Of a stretch of 64,000 nt of DNA, positions 8,183 to 16,775 are shown piece after piece; positions within the stretch are counted from its first letter, which is position 1; the number at the start of each line of letters is the position of its first letter. Made by a program: the position numbers and the translations under genes. The stretch comes from Microthrixaceae bacterium (GTDB taxonomy: Bacteria > Actinomycetota > Acidimicrobiia > Acidimicrobiales > Microtrichaceae), in assembly GCA_023957975.1 (NCBI GenBank), contig JAMLGM010000003.1, positions 364,557 through 428,556 of the forward strand, in the 5' to 3' direction. Under the pieces are notes generated by a model. It saw only the letters and a program-made list of their open reading frames with translations, was not told the origin of the DNA and did not search any database.

Positions 8183-9178
8183 ATGACGATCGACGAACAC
8201 CCTCCGCCGCCCGCCACCTTCCAGTCCCTTTTCGACGCGATCTGCGACAACGTTCGAAGCGTCGTCCGAGGCCATGACGCCTCGATTCACCTGGCGGTCA
8301 CCTGCCTGATCGCCGAAGGCCACCTCCTGATCGAGGACGTCCCTGGGGTCGGCAAAACCACCCTCGGCAAGGCCCTCGCCGTCTCGGTCGACGGCACCTT
8401 CGGGCGCGTGCAGTTCACCCCGGACCTCCTGCCCGCAGACGTGGTCGGCACGTCGATTCTGAACCAACAACTCGGGCAATTTGAGTTCCGGCCGGGCCCG
8501 ATCTTCGCCAACCTGCTCCTCGCCGACGAGATCAACCGGGCGACCCCGAAGACCCAATCCGCCCTCCTCGAAGCCATGGCGGAGCGCCAGGTCACCGCCG
8601 GGGGTGAATCGCGCGACCTGCCCGTACCGTTCATGGTCATCGCCACCCAGAACCCAGTCGAGCACCACGGGACTTACCCGCTTCCCGAGAGCCAACTCGA
8701 CCGGTTCCTCATCCGCTTGTCGCTCGGCTACCCCGCTGCCGAGGACGAGGAGCAACTCCTCATCAGCGAGGGAGCCGTTCCCCAACTCGAATCACTTCAG
8801 CCGGTCGTGTCGATTCAGCACATCACCGCGATGGCGAAGCGGGCCACCACCGTGCGCGTCGGCGATGACGTTCGCCGGTACATCGTCGCGCTCGCGAACG
8901 CCACCAGAAGCCACCACTGCATACGCCTGGGGATGTCGCCGCGGGCGTCGCTCGGCCTGCAGCGTGCCGCCCAGGTCACGGCGGCGGCCCAAGGGCGCGA
9001 TCACACGACCCCCGATGACGTCAAACAGATCGCGACCGCCGTCCTGGCGCACCGACTCGAGCTCACCCCGCACGCGCTGGTCGATGGCCTCAGCGTCGAC
9101 GACGTCCTCCACGACCTCCTCGCAACCGTTCCCATTCCGAGGTCCGCGTCGGTTCCCCTCGGTGCCCATGGCGCGTAG
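8183..9178 (+). CDS. MoxR-family AAA+ ATPase
   Basis: 331-residue AAA+ ATPase of the MoxR (APE2220/RavA-related) group, which acts as a chaperone for membrane or secreted proteins, commonly encoded with DUF58 proteins. Walker A is GVGKTT (about residues 56-61), Walker B LLADEIN (about 111-117), sensor-1 region ATQNP (near 155) and sensor-2 MSPRASL near 255. The ATG at 8183 gives the family length; the frame stays open upstream but that stretch is repeat-rich non-coding DNA. The next gene starts inside its last 11 bp, so the three genes to 12829 form an operon. Confidence 0.93.
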   Translation: MTIDEHPPPPATFQSLFDAICDNVRSVVRGHDASIHLAVTCLIAEGHLLIEDVPGVGKTTLGKALAVSVDGTFGRVQFTPDLLPADVVGTSILNQQLGQFEFRPGPIFANLLLADEINRATPKTQSALLEAMAERQVTAGGESRDLPVPFMVIATQNPVEHHGTYPLPESQLDRFLIRLSLGYPAAEDEEQLLISEGAVPQLESLQPVVSIQHITAMAKRATTVRVGDDVRRYIVALANATRSHHCIRLGMSPRASLGLQRAAQVTAAAQGRDHTTPDDVKQIATAVLAHRLELTPHALVDGLSVDDVLHDLLATVPIPRSASVPLGAHGA

Positions 9179-10502
9179 CAGCGCCGCAACCCTTCGCCCG
9201 ACCGGTGCCGGCTGGGCGACGATCGGGTTCTGCGGGTTCGCACTCGCGGTGGGGCGCGCCACCGGCATTACCGAATTCCTCTTCGGCGGGCTGTTCGGCG
9301 GCATCGTCGTCGTGCTCTGCGCAGTCGCTGCGAAGGTCAGCGCCCGATCGGTGGAGATCGATCGGGCGCTGTCGCGGGACCGGGTTCCCATGGCCTCACC
9401 GTTGCGGTCGATCTTCACCGTCTCCACGACCGGTCGCTTTCCCTGGCCGCCCGTCGTCATGGTCGACCACATCGACGGCGAGGCGCAGCCGGCCCGGCTC
9501 CTGGCCGACCCGGAGTCGCGATCCGGCAGCGGGGCGCGCACGCGAACCGAACGCGTCGAGATCCCGATGCACGCTGCTACCCGCGGCCTCGTGCGTTTCG
9601 GGCCGGTACAACTCGTGCACCGCGACCCGCTCGCACTCATGGCCGCAACGACGACACACCCGGCGCCTGCGACACTCCTCGTCCTGCCGACCATCACCCC
9701 GCTCGGAACGATGAGCCCGGCCATCGGGGCGCAACCTCACGCCCAACTGCGCAGCGGCGCGCGGCGCATGGCGAACCGCAACGACGAGTTCGAAGCGCTG
9801 CGCGAATACGTTGAGGGCGACGACATCCGACTGGTTCATTGGGCGGCGAGCGCGCGGGTCGGTCAGTTCGTCGTGCGGGAATTCGAACACCGGTCGCTGC
9901 ACCGAACCCTCGTCGTGGTCGACACCGGAGTAGGTATGGGAGTGGGTACGGGCGATTCGAACGGGCCCACGAGCGACGACGTCGATTCGGCCTTCGAACA
10001 GGCGGTGTCGAACGCTGCGTCGGTGCTGGTCGACCTGGTCGATGCCGGCGAGGCCACCACCTTCATCGTCGGGGCTCAGGTCGGCGTCAGCCCTGTGCGA
10101 TTCGACATCGACTCGCCGAGCGATCTCGATCGAGCACTCGACACCCTGGCGACGGTGGCTCGCGACGCTGTTCCGGCCTCGTCGTCGAATTGGATCGAAG
10201 GCCCCATCGGCCGCGCCCATGGCGTCACCGGCGGCGACCAGGTGGTGGTGTGTACCGCCGGTCTCGACCGCGATGGCGTGGCCGCATTGAGCGCTGCGGC
10301 GTCCACCGGAGTCGACGTCATCGTGCTGGACGCCTCGCGATCCGGCGCCTCGCGATCCGGCGCCTCCACCAGCGGCGCCTCCACCAGCGGCGCGATGCGC
10401 TGGTTTTCCGCGACCGACGCCGACCAACTCCGCGACGCATGGACGGCCGCGGGTGGGGCGGTCGGGGTCCACGCTGCGGCCTCACGGGCCGGCCGACGAT
10501 GA
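9168..10502 (+). CDS. DUF58 domain-containing protein
   Basis: 444 residues: two N-terminal hydrophobic helices (about 12-55), a beta-rich segment, then the DUF58 signature with NDEFEALREYVEGDDIRLVHW (about 204-224), and a C-terminal von Willebrand-like half (TLVVVDTGVG). DUF58 proteins are encoded with MoxR ATPases and transglutaminases in many bacteria; the exact job is unknown but cell-envelope assembly is suggested. The start ATG at 9168 overlaps the moxR end; the end overlaps the next start as ATGA. A 60-bp stretch of 15-bp repeats (10332-10391) adds a Ser-Gly-Ala tail segment. Confidence 0.9.
   Translation: MARSSAATLRPTGAGWATIGFCGFALAVGRATGITEFLFGGLFGGIVVVLCAVAAKVSARSVEIDRALSRDRVPMASPLRSIFTVSTTGRFPWPPVVMVDHIDGEAQPARLLADPESRSGSGARTRTERVEIPMHAATRGLVRFGPVQLVHRDPLALMAATTTHPAPATLLVLPTITPLGTMSPAIGAQPHAQLRSGARRMANRNDEFEALREYVEGDDIRLVHWAASARVGQFVVREFEHRSLHRTLVVVDTGVGMGVGTGDSNGPTSDDVDSAFEQAVSNAASVLVDLVDAGEATTFIVGAQVGVSPVRFDIDSPSDLDRALDTLATVARDAVPASSSNWIEGPIGRAHGVTGGDQVVVCTAGLDRDGVAALSAAASTGVDVIVLDASRSGASRSGASTSGASTSGAMRWFSATDADQLRDAWTAAGGAVGVHAAASRAGRR
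10332..10391 (+). repeat. 15-bp tandem repeats (two types, two copies each) inside the DUF58 gene
   Basis: GCCTCGCGATCCGGC is repeated at 10332 and 10347, then GCCTCCACCAGCGGC at 10362 and 10377. All units stay in frame and encode SGASR/SGAST-type pentapeptides near the C terminus. Copies within each pair are identical, which suggests recent duplication. Confidence 0.9.
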
Positions 10503-12829
10503 TCCGCTCCGACGCGCCGGCCACGACGCCCGACTGCAGGCGACAGCGGACCGCGCCCTACGGCATCGACGACGCCCTCGTGGTGCTCGCCGTGGTCGCA
10601 TTGTCGTTCGCGACCGCGTTCTGCGCCGCTCGAGCCTTCACTCCCATGAGCGATGTCATGGGACGTCTGGCGATCACCATCGTCACCTGCGCCAGCCTCG
10701 TCGTCGTCGCCCGATCCGCTCGACTGCCGGCGGCGACTACCTTCGCGTGTTCCCTACCGGCCGGGGTCCTCGCCATCGGCGTCATCTTCGACATCCCGTA
10801 CCGGACGATGGGTCTCGTGCCCACCGCCGAGTCGATCGCGTGGCTTCACGAGTCCATGACCGACTCCTTCAGTGGATTCCTCCAGGCGGTGCCCCCGGTG
10901 AGCGCCACTCCGGGATTCGTGATCCCGATCGCCGCGGTCCTGTGGTTCTGCACCTCGTTTGGAATCTTCGCCGCCGTCGACTCCCACGGGCCCCTTCACG
11001 CAGCCGCAGCGCCGCTCACCTTGTTCGCGACCACCTCCATCCTGCTCCTGGGCCGGTATGCGATCGCGTCCACCGCGGCGATGGCGCTGGCCCTGATGTT
11101 GTTACGGCTCGCGACGGCCGCCCGGTCGGTGTCGATTCGACACTCGCCGCGGCGCTCCGGTTCCTCCGCGCTCACGCGTGGGATCTGGGTGAGCGGAACC
11201 GCGGTGATTCTCACCTCGGTCGCTGCGGCACTCGTCGTGAACGCCGTCGTTCCCCTGAACGTGTCGGGGGCGATCGACCTCCGGGCGATCGGTCGGCCCG
11301 AACCACCGCGCACCGTCGAGAGCCCGTTGGTCAGCGTCTCTGCGCTACTGCGCAGCCAGTCGACGCGACGGCTCTTCGACGTCGACGCGTCGAGTGCGCA
11401 CTACTGGCGACTGACCGCGCTCGATCGGTTCGACGGCATCTCGTGGTCGGCCACCGCCGATTACGAATCCGTCGGGGACGGCCGCCTCGCCGGGGAGGCC
11501 CCCGCCAACGCAGCGGCCGACACGGTGAGACAACGCTTCACCCTCCGCGAAGCCTTCAGCGACTGGCTCCCCGCAGCATTCGCCCCGACCCGCATCGATC
11601 TCGACGAATCTCTCCGCTTCGATCGGGACTCGACCTCGATCTTCCTGCCCACCGACGACCGTCCCGCAGCGATTTCCTACGAGGTCACCTCCTCGGTTCC
11701 GGATCGCGACGCGGTCACCGCCGACCGATTCGCGTCCATCACCACGACCCCGGACGACACGACCGACACGATCCACAACCTGATCGACCCCAGCGTGGCC
11801 GAGTTGGCGAGGGTGATCACCGAAGGCCGCTCCCCGTTCGAGTCGGCCCTGGCCCTCGAGCGGTTCTTCCACACCGACCGCCGCTTCACCTATGACACGA
11901 ACGTCGATTACTCGCGCCAGGGCGACCCGTTGGTGGCCTTCTTGAACGACGGGGCCGGGTTCTGCCAACAATTCGCCACCGCGTTCGCCGCGATGGCGCG
12001 GGCGGTGGGAATCCCCGCACGGGTCGCGATCGGATTCGTCCCCGGCACCGCCACCCCGATCGACGAGTCCTCGACGCTGTTCGCCGTTCGGGCCAACGAC
12101 GGCCATGCGTGGCCCGAGTTGTACTTCGACGGGCTCGGCTGGGTGCCGTTCGAGCCAACCCCGGGCGCGCAGAACCCCGATGCTTCGAGCTATTCCACCG
12201 CACCTGAGCCGACCGGATCGGGCCGCGATCGCGACGACCTCGCAGACTCGACGACGACGACGACTGCTGCCCCGGCGACCACCATCGCCGATTCCGCCGT
12301 TGCGCCGACCACGACCTCCGATCCGTCCAACCCATCCGATGCGTCGGATGGCGACGACGCTTCGGACGGGCTCGACGACCGCTCCGCGTGGCGACCCGGC
12401 CGGGGCAGCGCACTCGTCGCGCTCATCGCCCTCGTCGCGGGCGCGACGATCGTCGCCCGGGTGATCACCGTTCGCCGACGGGCGCGGCACCTACAGGCGC
12501 CCGACCGCCCCGCCGACCGACGGATCGAGGCGTCGTGGGACCGGGTCGTCGCCGAGCTGTCGCGCATCGGCATCGTCGCGCAGCGCTCCGAGACCCCCCT
12601 CGAATTCGCCGAACGGGCCCACCGCGAGGTGGGAGAACAGGAACCGCTCGACACCGCGATCGACCTTCGCCGGCTCGGAGAGATCGAGAGCCGTCGTCGC
12701 TATGCCGGCACGCCGCCGCACCCCGACGACGCCGACCGCGTCGCCGAGATCGCCGATCAGGTCCACGACCTCGTGTGGGCGCGCCTCGCCTCCGCCGACA
12801 AGGTCCGGTTCCTGCTCGATCTACGGTGA
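10499..12829 (+). CDS. Membrane transglutaminase-like protein (DUF3488/TgpA family)
   Basis: 776 residues. The first half holds six or seven hydrophobic segments (about 25-270). An extracytoplasmic transglutaminase core follows, with catalytic Cys in GAGFCQQFATAF (about residue 486), His in NDGHAWPELYF (about 530) and the downstream Asp in YFDGLGWVPFEP. A Thr/Asp/Ser-rich linker, one more transmembrane helix (about 640-660) and a cytoplasmic DUF4129-like tail end the protein. Third gene of the MoxR-DUF58-transglutaminase operon, overlapping the second by 4 bp. Such proteins may act as proteases or transglutaminases at the envelope; no substrate can be named. Confidence 0.9.
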   Translation: MIRSDAPATTPDCRRQRTAPYGIDDALVVLAVVALSFATAFCAARAFTPMSDVMGRLAITIVTCASLVVVARSARLPAATTFACSLPAGVLAIGVIFDIPYRTMGLVPTAESIAWLHESMTDSFSGFLQAVPPVSATPGFVIPIAAVLWFCTSFGIFAAVDSHGPLHAAAAPLTLFATTSILLLGRYAIASTAAMALALMLLRLATAARSVSIRHSPRRSGSSALTRGIWVSGTAVILTSVAAALVVNAVVPLNVSGAIDLRAIGRPEPPRTVESPLVSVSALLRSQSTRRLFDVDASSAHYWRLTALDRFDGISWSATADYESVGDGRLAGEAPANAAADTVRQRFTLREAFSDWLPAAFAPTRIDLDESLRFDRDSTSIFLPTDDRPAAISYEVTSSVPDRDAVTADRFASITTTPDDTTDTIHNLIDPSVAELARVITEGRSPFESALALERFFHTDRRFTYDTNVDYSRQGDPLVAFLNDGAGFCQQFATAFAAMARAVGIPARVAIGFVPGTATPIDESSTLFAVRANDGHAWPELYFDGLGWVPFEPTPGAQNPDASSYSTAPEPTGSGRDRDDLADSTTTTTAAPATTIADSAVAPTTTSDPSNPSDASDGDDASDGLDDRSAWRPGRGSALVALIALVAGATIVARVITVRRRARHLQAPDRPADRRIEASWDRVVAELSRIGIVAQRSETPLEFAERAHREVGEQEPLDTAIDLRRLGEIESRRRYAGTPPHPDDADRVAEIADQVHDLVWARLASADKVRFLLDLR

Positions 12830-12870
12830 GCGGATCGAGCGAAGCTGATCAGGTCCGTCGTCTTTTCAGG

Positions 12871-13245
12871 TCAGTCGTCTTCGGGTTCGGCGGGGAACCG
12901 GTCCGCGGAATCGCCGTGGGTGGAGCGCTCCGCCGGAGCCAACGCCGAGCCGATCTGGTCGAGCGACGCCCAGGCGAGGTGGCGCAGGCTGCGTTCGAGC
13001 GAGATGCCACATGCGAACATCGGCAGGAACCCGACGACGAACGCGGCAACGGCGTTGACGCTCACCAACAACAGCAACATCACCGCCAGCGACACCACGA
13101 GTCCGACCGCCGCCACCTTGGTGTGACGGATCGGAGCGGTGAACACCGTCGTGGTCGACACCTGCCGCGCCAGCTCCGGATCGGAGGCGCGCAGCTGATG
13201 TTCGATCTCGGTGAGGATTCGCTGCTCTTCTTCTGACAGCGGCAC
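12871..13245 (-). CDS. DUF3040 membrane protein
   Basis: 124-residue actinobacterial protein of unknown function. It begins VPLSEEEQRILTEIEHQLRA, the hallmark of the DUF3040 family, followed by two adjoining transmembrane helices (about 42-85) and an acidic tail. The GTG at 13245 is chosen because a strong GGGGAGGGGG site lies five bases ahead; the frame continues 21 codons upstream to an ATG at 13308, which would spoil the family start. In several actinobacteria DUF3040 genes sit close to dcw or dinB genes; dinB is the next gene here. Confidence 0.9.
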   Translation of the reverse strand: MPLSEEEQRILTEIEHQLRASDPELARQVSTTTVFTAPIRHTKVAAVGLVVSLAVMLLLLVSVNAVAAFVVGFLPMFACGISLERSLRHLAWASLDQIGSALAPAERSTHGDSADRFPAEPEDD

Positions 13246-13357
13246 GTCGCCCCCTCCCCAATCAAGCCGGGCCGTTCGAGTCATCGACTCGCGGCTCCAT
13301 GTTTCCACACCATCGGCGGACCGACAACGCGACTTGACCGACGAGGTCGATCTCGGG

Positions 13358-14656
13358 TTACGAGCCGTGGCCGGTCGCCCCCGGGCCCCATTGCTGTTCG
13401 CCCTGTTCGAAGGACCGACCCGAGCGGCTCGACCGCAACGAGGCGGGGCCGATCGAGCGCAGTCCGAACCGGTCGCGAATGGCGTCGATCGCCTCGTTCA
13501 GTTCGACTCGCTCGAGGTGGCTCGGCTCGGGTTCGTCGAGCAGGGAGAGCTGAGCGCTTCGCTGGGCGCGTTCGGCAAGCCCGCTCACGCCCACACCGAC
13601 CAGGCGAACCCCCCGCAAATGATCGGCATCATCCATCAGGTTCCGGGCGATCTCTGCGATAGCAAGACCGTCGTCGACCGGGGTCGCCAGGGATCTCGAC
13701 CGTGTGATCGTGTCGAAGTCGGCGAAGCGCACCTTCAGATGCACCGTGCGTCCGGTGTTCGACCCCGCACGCAGCCGTGCCGCCACCGCATCGGCGAGTC
13801 GCACGATCTCGACGTCGATGGCCGGGCGTCCGACCAGATCGACGGCGAAGGTGACTTCGTGGCTGATCGACTTCGCCTCGAGGTCGGCGATGACCGGCCG
13901 GTCATCGATTCCGTGGGCCAACGCCGAGAGGTGTCGCCCGGCGGCCTCGCCCAGTGCGCTGCACAACGCCGTCTGCGGCATCCCGGCGAGCTGTCGCACC
14001 GTCGTGATGCCCAGCCCTCGCAGCTTTTCTCGGGTCTTCGGTCCGACCCCCCACAACGCGCCGACCTCGAGGGAGTCGAGAAAGGCGCGCACCTCCCCGG
14101 GCCTCACCACCGCCACACCGCTGCCGAACACCGGCCCCGTCGGCGTCGGCGCCGGCTTGGCGGTCTCGGTGGCGAGTTTGGCGAGGAACTTGTTCGGCGC
14201 AACCCCGATCGAACAGGTCAATCCGACCTCGTCGAGGACGCGCTGTCGAATGGCCGCAGCGATGCGAGGTCCATCGCCGAGGGCACGCCGCCGGCCGGTG
14301 ACGTCGAGAAACGCCTCGTCGAGCGACAGCGGTTCGACCAGCGGTGTCACCTCGCCGAAGATGGCCATGACCTCAGCACTGACCTCGCGGTAGCGACCGT
14401 GACGACCGGCCAGGAACACCGCCTGGGGGCATCGACGGCGCGCCAGCGCACCCGGCATCGCCGAATGCACGCCATAGGCGCGGGCCTCATAGGAGGCAGC
14501 CGCGACGACCCCTCGGGGACCCGACGCCCCCACCACCACCGGACGACCCCGCAACGACGGGTCATCGAGAATCTCCACCGACGCGAAGAACGCATCCATG
14601 TCGACGTGCAGAATCACCCGCTCGGGCCCGTCGCGGCCGGTGGTCGTGTTCACCAC
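13358..14656 (-). CDS. dinB: DNA polymerase IV (Y-family translesion polymerase)
   Basis: 432-residue error-prone polymerase. Catalytic carboxylates are in HVDMDAFFASVE (about 17-28) and SLDEAFLDVTG (about 114-124); the thumb helix-hairpin region GVGPKTREKLRGLGI lies near 205-219 and the little-finger domain follows. A sliding-clamp-binding motif QLSLLD appears near 368. The C-terminal 50 residues are Ser/Arg/Gly-rich and probably disordered. No LexA-like box is seen directly before the gene; it starts 7 bp behind the Nudix gene, so it probably shares that operon's promoter. Confidence 0.95.
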   Translation of the reverse strand: MVNTTTGRDGPERVILHVDMDAFFASVEILDDPSLRGRPVVVGASGPRGVVAAASYEARAYGVHSAMPGALARRRCPQAVFLAGRHGRYREVSAEVMAIFGEVTPLVEPLSLDEAFLDVTGRRRALGDGPRIAAAIRQRVLDEVGLTCSIGVAPNKFLAKLATETAKPAPTPTGPVFGSGVAVVRPGEVRAFLDSLEVGALWGVGPKTREKLRGLGITTVRQLAGMPQTALCSALGEAAGRHLSALAHGIDDRPVIADLEAKSISHEVTFAVDLVGRPAIDVEIVRLADAVAARLRAGSNTGRTVHLKVRFADFDTITRSRSLATPVDDGLAIAEIARNLMDDADHLRGVRLVGVGVSGLAERAQRSAQLSLLDEPEPSHLERVELNEAIDAIRDRFGLRSIGPASLRSSRSGRSFEQGEQQWGPGATGHGS

Positions 14657-14663
14657 GCCTCGC

Positions 14664-15158
14664 TCACAGGCGCACGATGCGCCCCGGCCCGCTGCGGTGA
14701 GGTTCGAGCCGGTAACGGTAACTGCGCGGTTCGGACCAGCGCTGCCCGAGCCAGTCGGTCAGCGGTTCGCTCACCCAACGATGGGTGCTGGTGAGCTGTG
14801 CAGCACACGCGTCGACCGGGACGTAGGCCGCGTCGGTCACGATGCCATCGGGGTCGTTGCCGACCACGACCTCGCCGATCACCGCCGTCACCAGATGGAT
14901 CTGCGCACGCATCACCCACCCGAGCGCCGGCGCCTCGGCCACCACCTCGTAGAGCAACTCGCCCCATCCGGCAACGGTGAGCCCGGTCTCCTCGAGCACC
15001 TCGCGTGCGAGTCCGCTGCGGATGTCCTCGGCGTCGTCGGCCTCGATGACCCCGCCGGGTGGGGTCCAATCGGTCGCACCGTTGCGCCGCAGGTTCTCCA
15101 CGAGCAACAGCCCGGCATCGTTTTCGATGACCGCTCCGGCGACGACCCACTCTCTCAC
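14664..15158 (-). CDS. Nudix hydrolase
   Basis: 164-residue Nudix protein. The box reads PGGVIEADDAEDIRSGLARE followed by VLEETGL; the loop between the first Gly pair and the REVLEETG helix is about two residues longer than the 23-residue consensus, but the catalytic REVLEE core is intact. The GTG at 15158 overlaps the upstream esterase stop as GTGA, which decides the start (VREWVVAGAVIEND). dinB follows after 7 bp. It could sanitise oxidised nucleotides, which would fit with a polymerase neighbour, but this is inference. Confidence 0.85.
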   Translation of the reverse strand: MREWVVAGAVIENDAGLLLVENLRRNGATDWTPPGGVIEADDAEDIRSGLAREVLEETGLTVAGWGELLYEVVAEAPALGWVMRAQIHLVTAVIGEVVVGNDPDGIVTDAAYVPVDACAAQLTSTHRWVSEPLTDWLGQRWSEPRSYRYRLEPHRSGPGRIVRL

Positions 15159-16765
15159 GACACCATCTTTCCCGATTCGACGCCGCTTCGCGCCTCGGGT
15201 GTTCGGACCCAGATCGACATCAGGTCGGCGTCGAGGCCTTCGACCTGACGCGATTCGAGGTCCAGGACGGCCTGGTATCGCGGCCCCGTGCGATAGCGCA
15301 GCCAGCAATCCGAGGTGGCCGGAACCCGGATCTGCGACGGGTCGTCGACCGAGGCGAACTGCGCCCACGTGTCGGCGAGAGCCGCGGCGAAACGACGGCG
15401 TCGTGGGGTCAACTCGCCGAGCAGAACCTCAACCCCGGGCTGATCGAGGTTGTCGAACACGAACGGAACCTCCACCGCGTGGCAGGCGCCGAGCGCACCG
15501 CCGAAGGCGCTCGACGGTTGGGTGAAGTGATACGACCACACCCGGCCCCGTGCTGCGTGGGCGTCGGCCATGGCGAACATGTGCGCCCGGAAGGTCGTGT
15601 CGGTGCTGATGGTGCTCCACAGTTGCGAGTTGTCCTGATACGGGTACCGGTCGCGGTAGCGGGCGAGCGCCTCGTCGAGGCCGACGGGCGAACCCCAGAA
15701 CTCGAGCGCCCGTGCCAGACGCCGCCGTAATCGATCCTCATTCAGATCCTCCGAAGTTCCCGACAACAGGTCCTGCACCCGAAACAGGTTCATCTCGTCC
15801 GCGTTGGTGCCACACAGCAGGTCGACGTCGCAAGAACTCCCACTCCGCAACGATTCGACGGGGTGCTCGGAGATCGTGACCCCGTCGATCGTCGGACAGA
15901 ACGCCAGCGCAGTGTCGCCGACGGACTGACGTGACACGGTGTGTACCGCCTGGCGAAGCGCTGCGGCCGAAACCCCCTGGAGGCGATCGAGGAGTCGGTG
16001 ACCGCTGCGGCCTGCGCCGCGGTCCAACGGGCCGGGCCCCAGTCCGAGCGAGTCGAGAACCGCCTCGGCCACCTTGGTTCCCGAGGCCGCCGACTGCACG
16101 TGTCCCGCGGCCCCGGACTGCGCGATGACCCGCCGAAACAGGCCACGGGACCCGGGTGAGGCCAGGTGCACGGCGGCGCTCATCGCCCCCGCACTCTCGC
16201 CGAACAGCGTCACCCGATCCGGGTCTCCGCCGAAGGCCGCGATGTTGTCGCGAACCCAGGCCAACGCGAGCGTCTGGTCCTGCAGCCCGAGGTTGGCGGT
16301 GCCGACCAGCTCATCGTCGAACTCGCCGAGGTGCAGGAAGCCGAGCGCGCCGAGCCGGTAGTTGATCGACACCACCACGACCCCGCGTTGCGCGAGGCGG
16401 GTGCCGTCGTAGTACGGCTGGCTGCCCGATCCCGAGGTGAAGCTGCCGCCGTGGATCCACACCATCACCGCCTGCCGTGCCGACACGTCGGGGGTCCAGA
16501 TGTTGAGCGACAGGCAGTCCTCGTCCTCGGGCTCCGGGGCCGCGGTGAGCAGCGAGGGCGGTTGAATCGCACGCGGGCCGGCGACGGTCGCGTCGTAGAC
16601 CGAGTGCCAGGCCGCGGTGGGTTCGGGCGGACGAAACCGCCGCGTGCCGACCGGGGCCTCGGCGTAGCGAATTCCGCGAAAGACGCTGATCCGATCGGCC
16701 CCGACCGTGCGGGTCCCGCGGACGGGCCCGAGCGGCGTCTCGACCGTGTGCGTCTCGGCGATCAC
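15155..16765 (-). CDS. Type-B carboxylesterase / lipase
   Basis: 536-residue alpha/beta hydrolase of the carboxylesterase type-B family (para-nitrobenzyl esterase-like). The oxyanion-hole stretch VMVWIHGGSFTSGSG lies near 105-119, the nucleophile elbow LFGESAGAMS near 193-202, the acidic residue probably in GTNADEMNLF near 325, and the histidine in GACHAVEVPFVFDN near 435. No signal peptide is seen. The start is a GTG at 16765, ten bases behind the beta-helix gene; the frame is open further but overlaps that gene with an Arg-rich nonsense sequence. Lies in one operon with cupredoxin and beta-helix genes. Confidence 0.92.
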   Translation of the reverse strand: MIAETHTVETPLGPVRGTRTVGADRISVFRGIRYAEAPVGTRRFRPPEPTAAWHSVYDATVAGPRAIQPPSLLTAAPEPEDEDCLSLNIWTPDVSARQAVMVWIHGGSFTSGSGSQPYYDGTRLAQRGVVVVSINYRLGALGFLHLGEFDDELVGTANLGLQDQTLALAWVRDNIAAFGGDPDRVTLFGESAGAMSAAVHLASPGSRGLFRRVIAQSGAAGHVQSAASGTKVAEAVLDSLGLGPGPLDRGAGRSGHRLLDRLQGVSAAALRQAVHTVSRQSVGDTALAFCPTIDGVTISEHPVESLRSGSSCDVDLLCGTNADEMNLFRVQDLLSGTSEDLNEDRLRRRLARALEFWGSPVGLDEALARYRDRYPYQDNSQLWSTISTDTTFRAHMFAMADAHAARGRVWSYHFTQPSSAFGGALGACHAVEVPFVFDNLDQPGVEVLLGELTPRRRRFAAALADTWAQFASVDDPSQIRVPATSDCWLRYRTGPRYQAVLDLESRQVEGLDADLMSIWVRTPEARSGVESGKMVS

Positions 16766-16775
16766 CGTCGGCGTC

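Noticed and set aside
8481..9167. Upstream extension of the DUF58 gene within moxR
   Set aside because: The extra 229 residues are a frame-shifted reading of MoxR (Ser/Arg-rich); the DUF58 family start matches ATG 9168.
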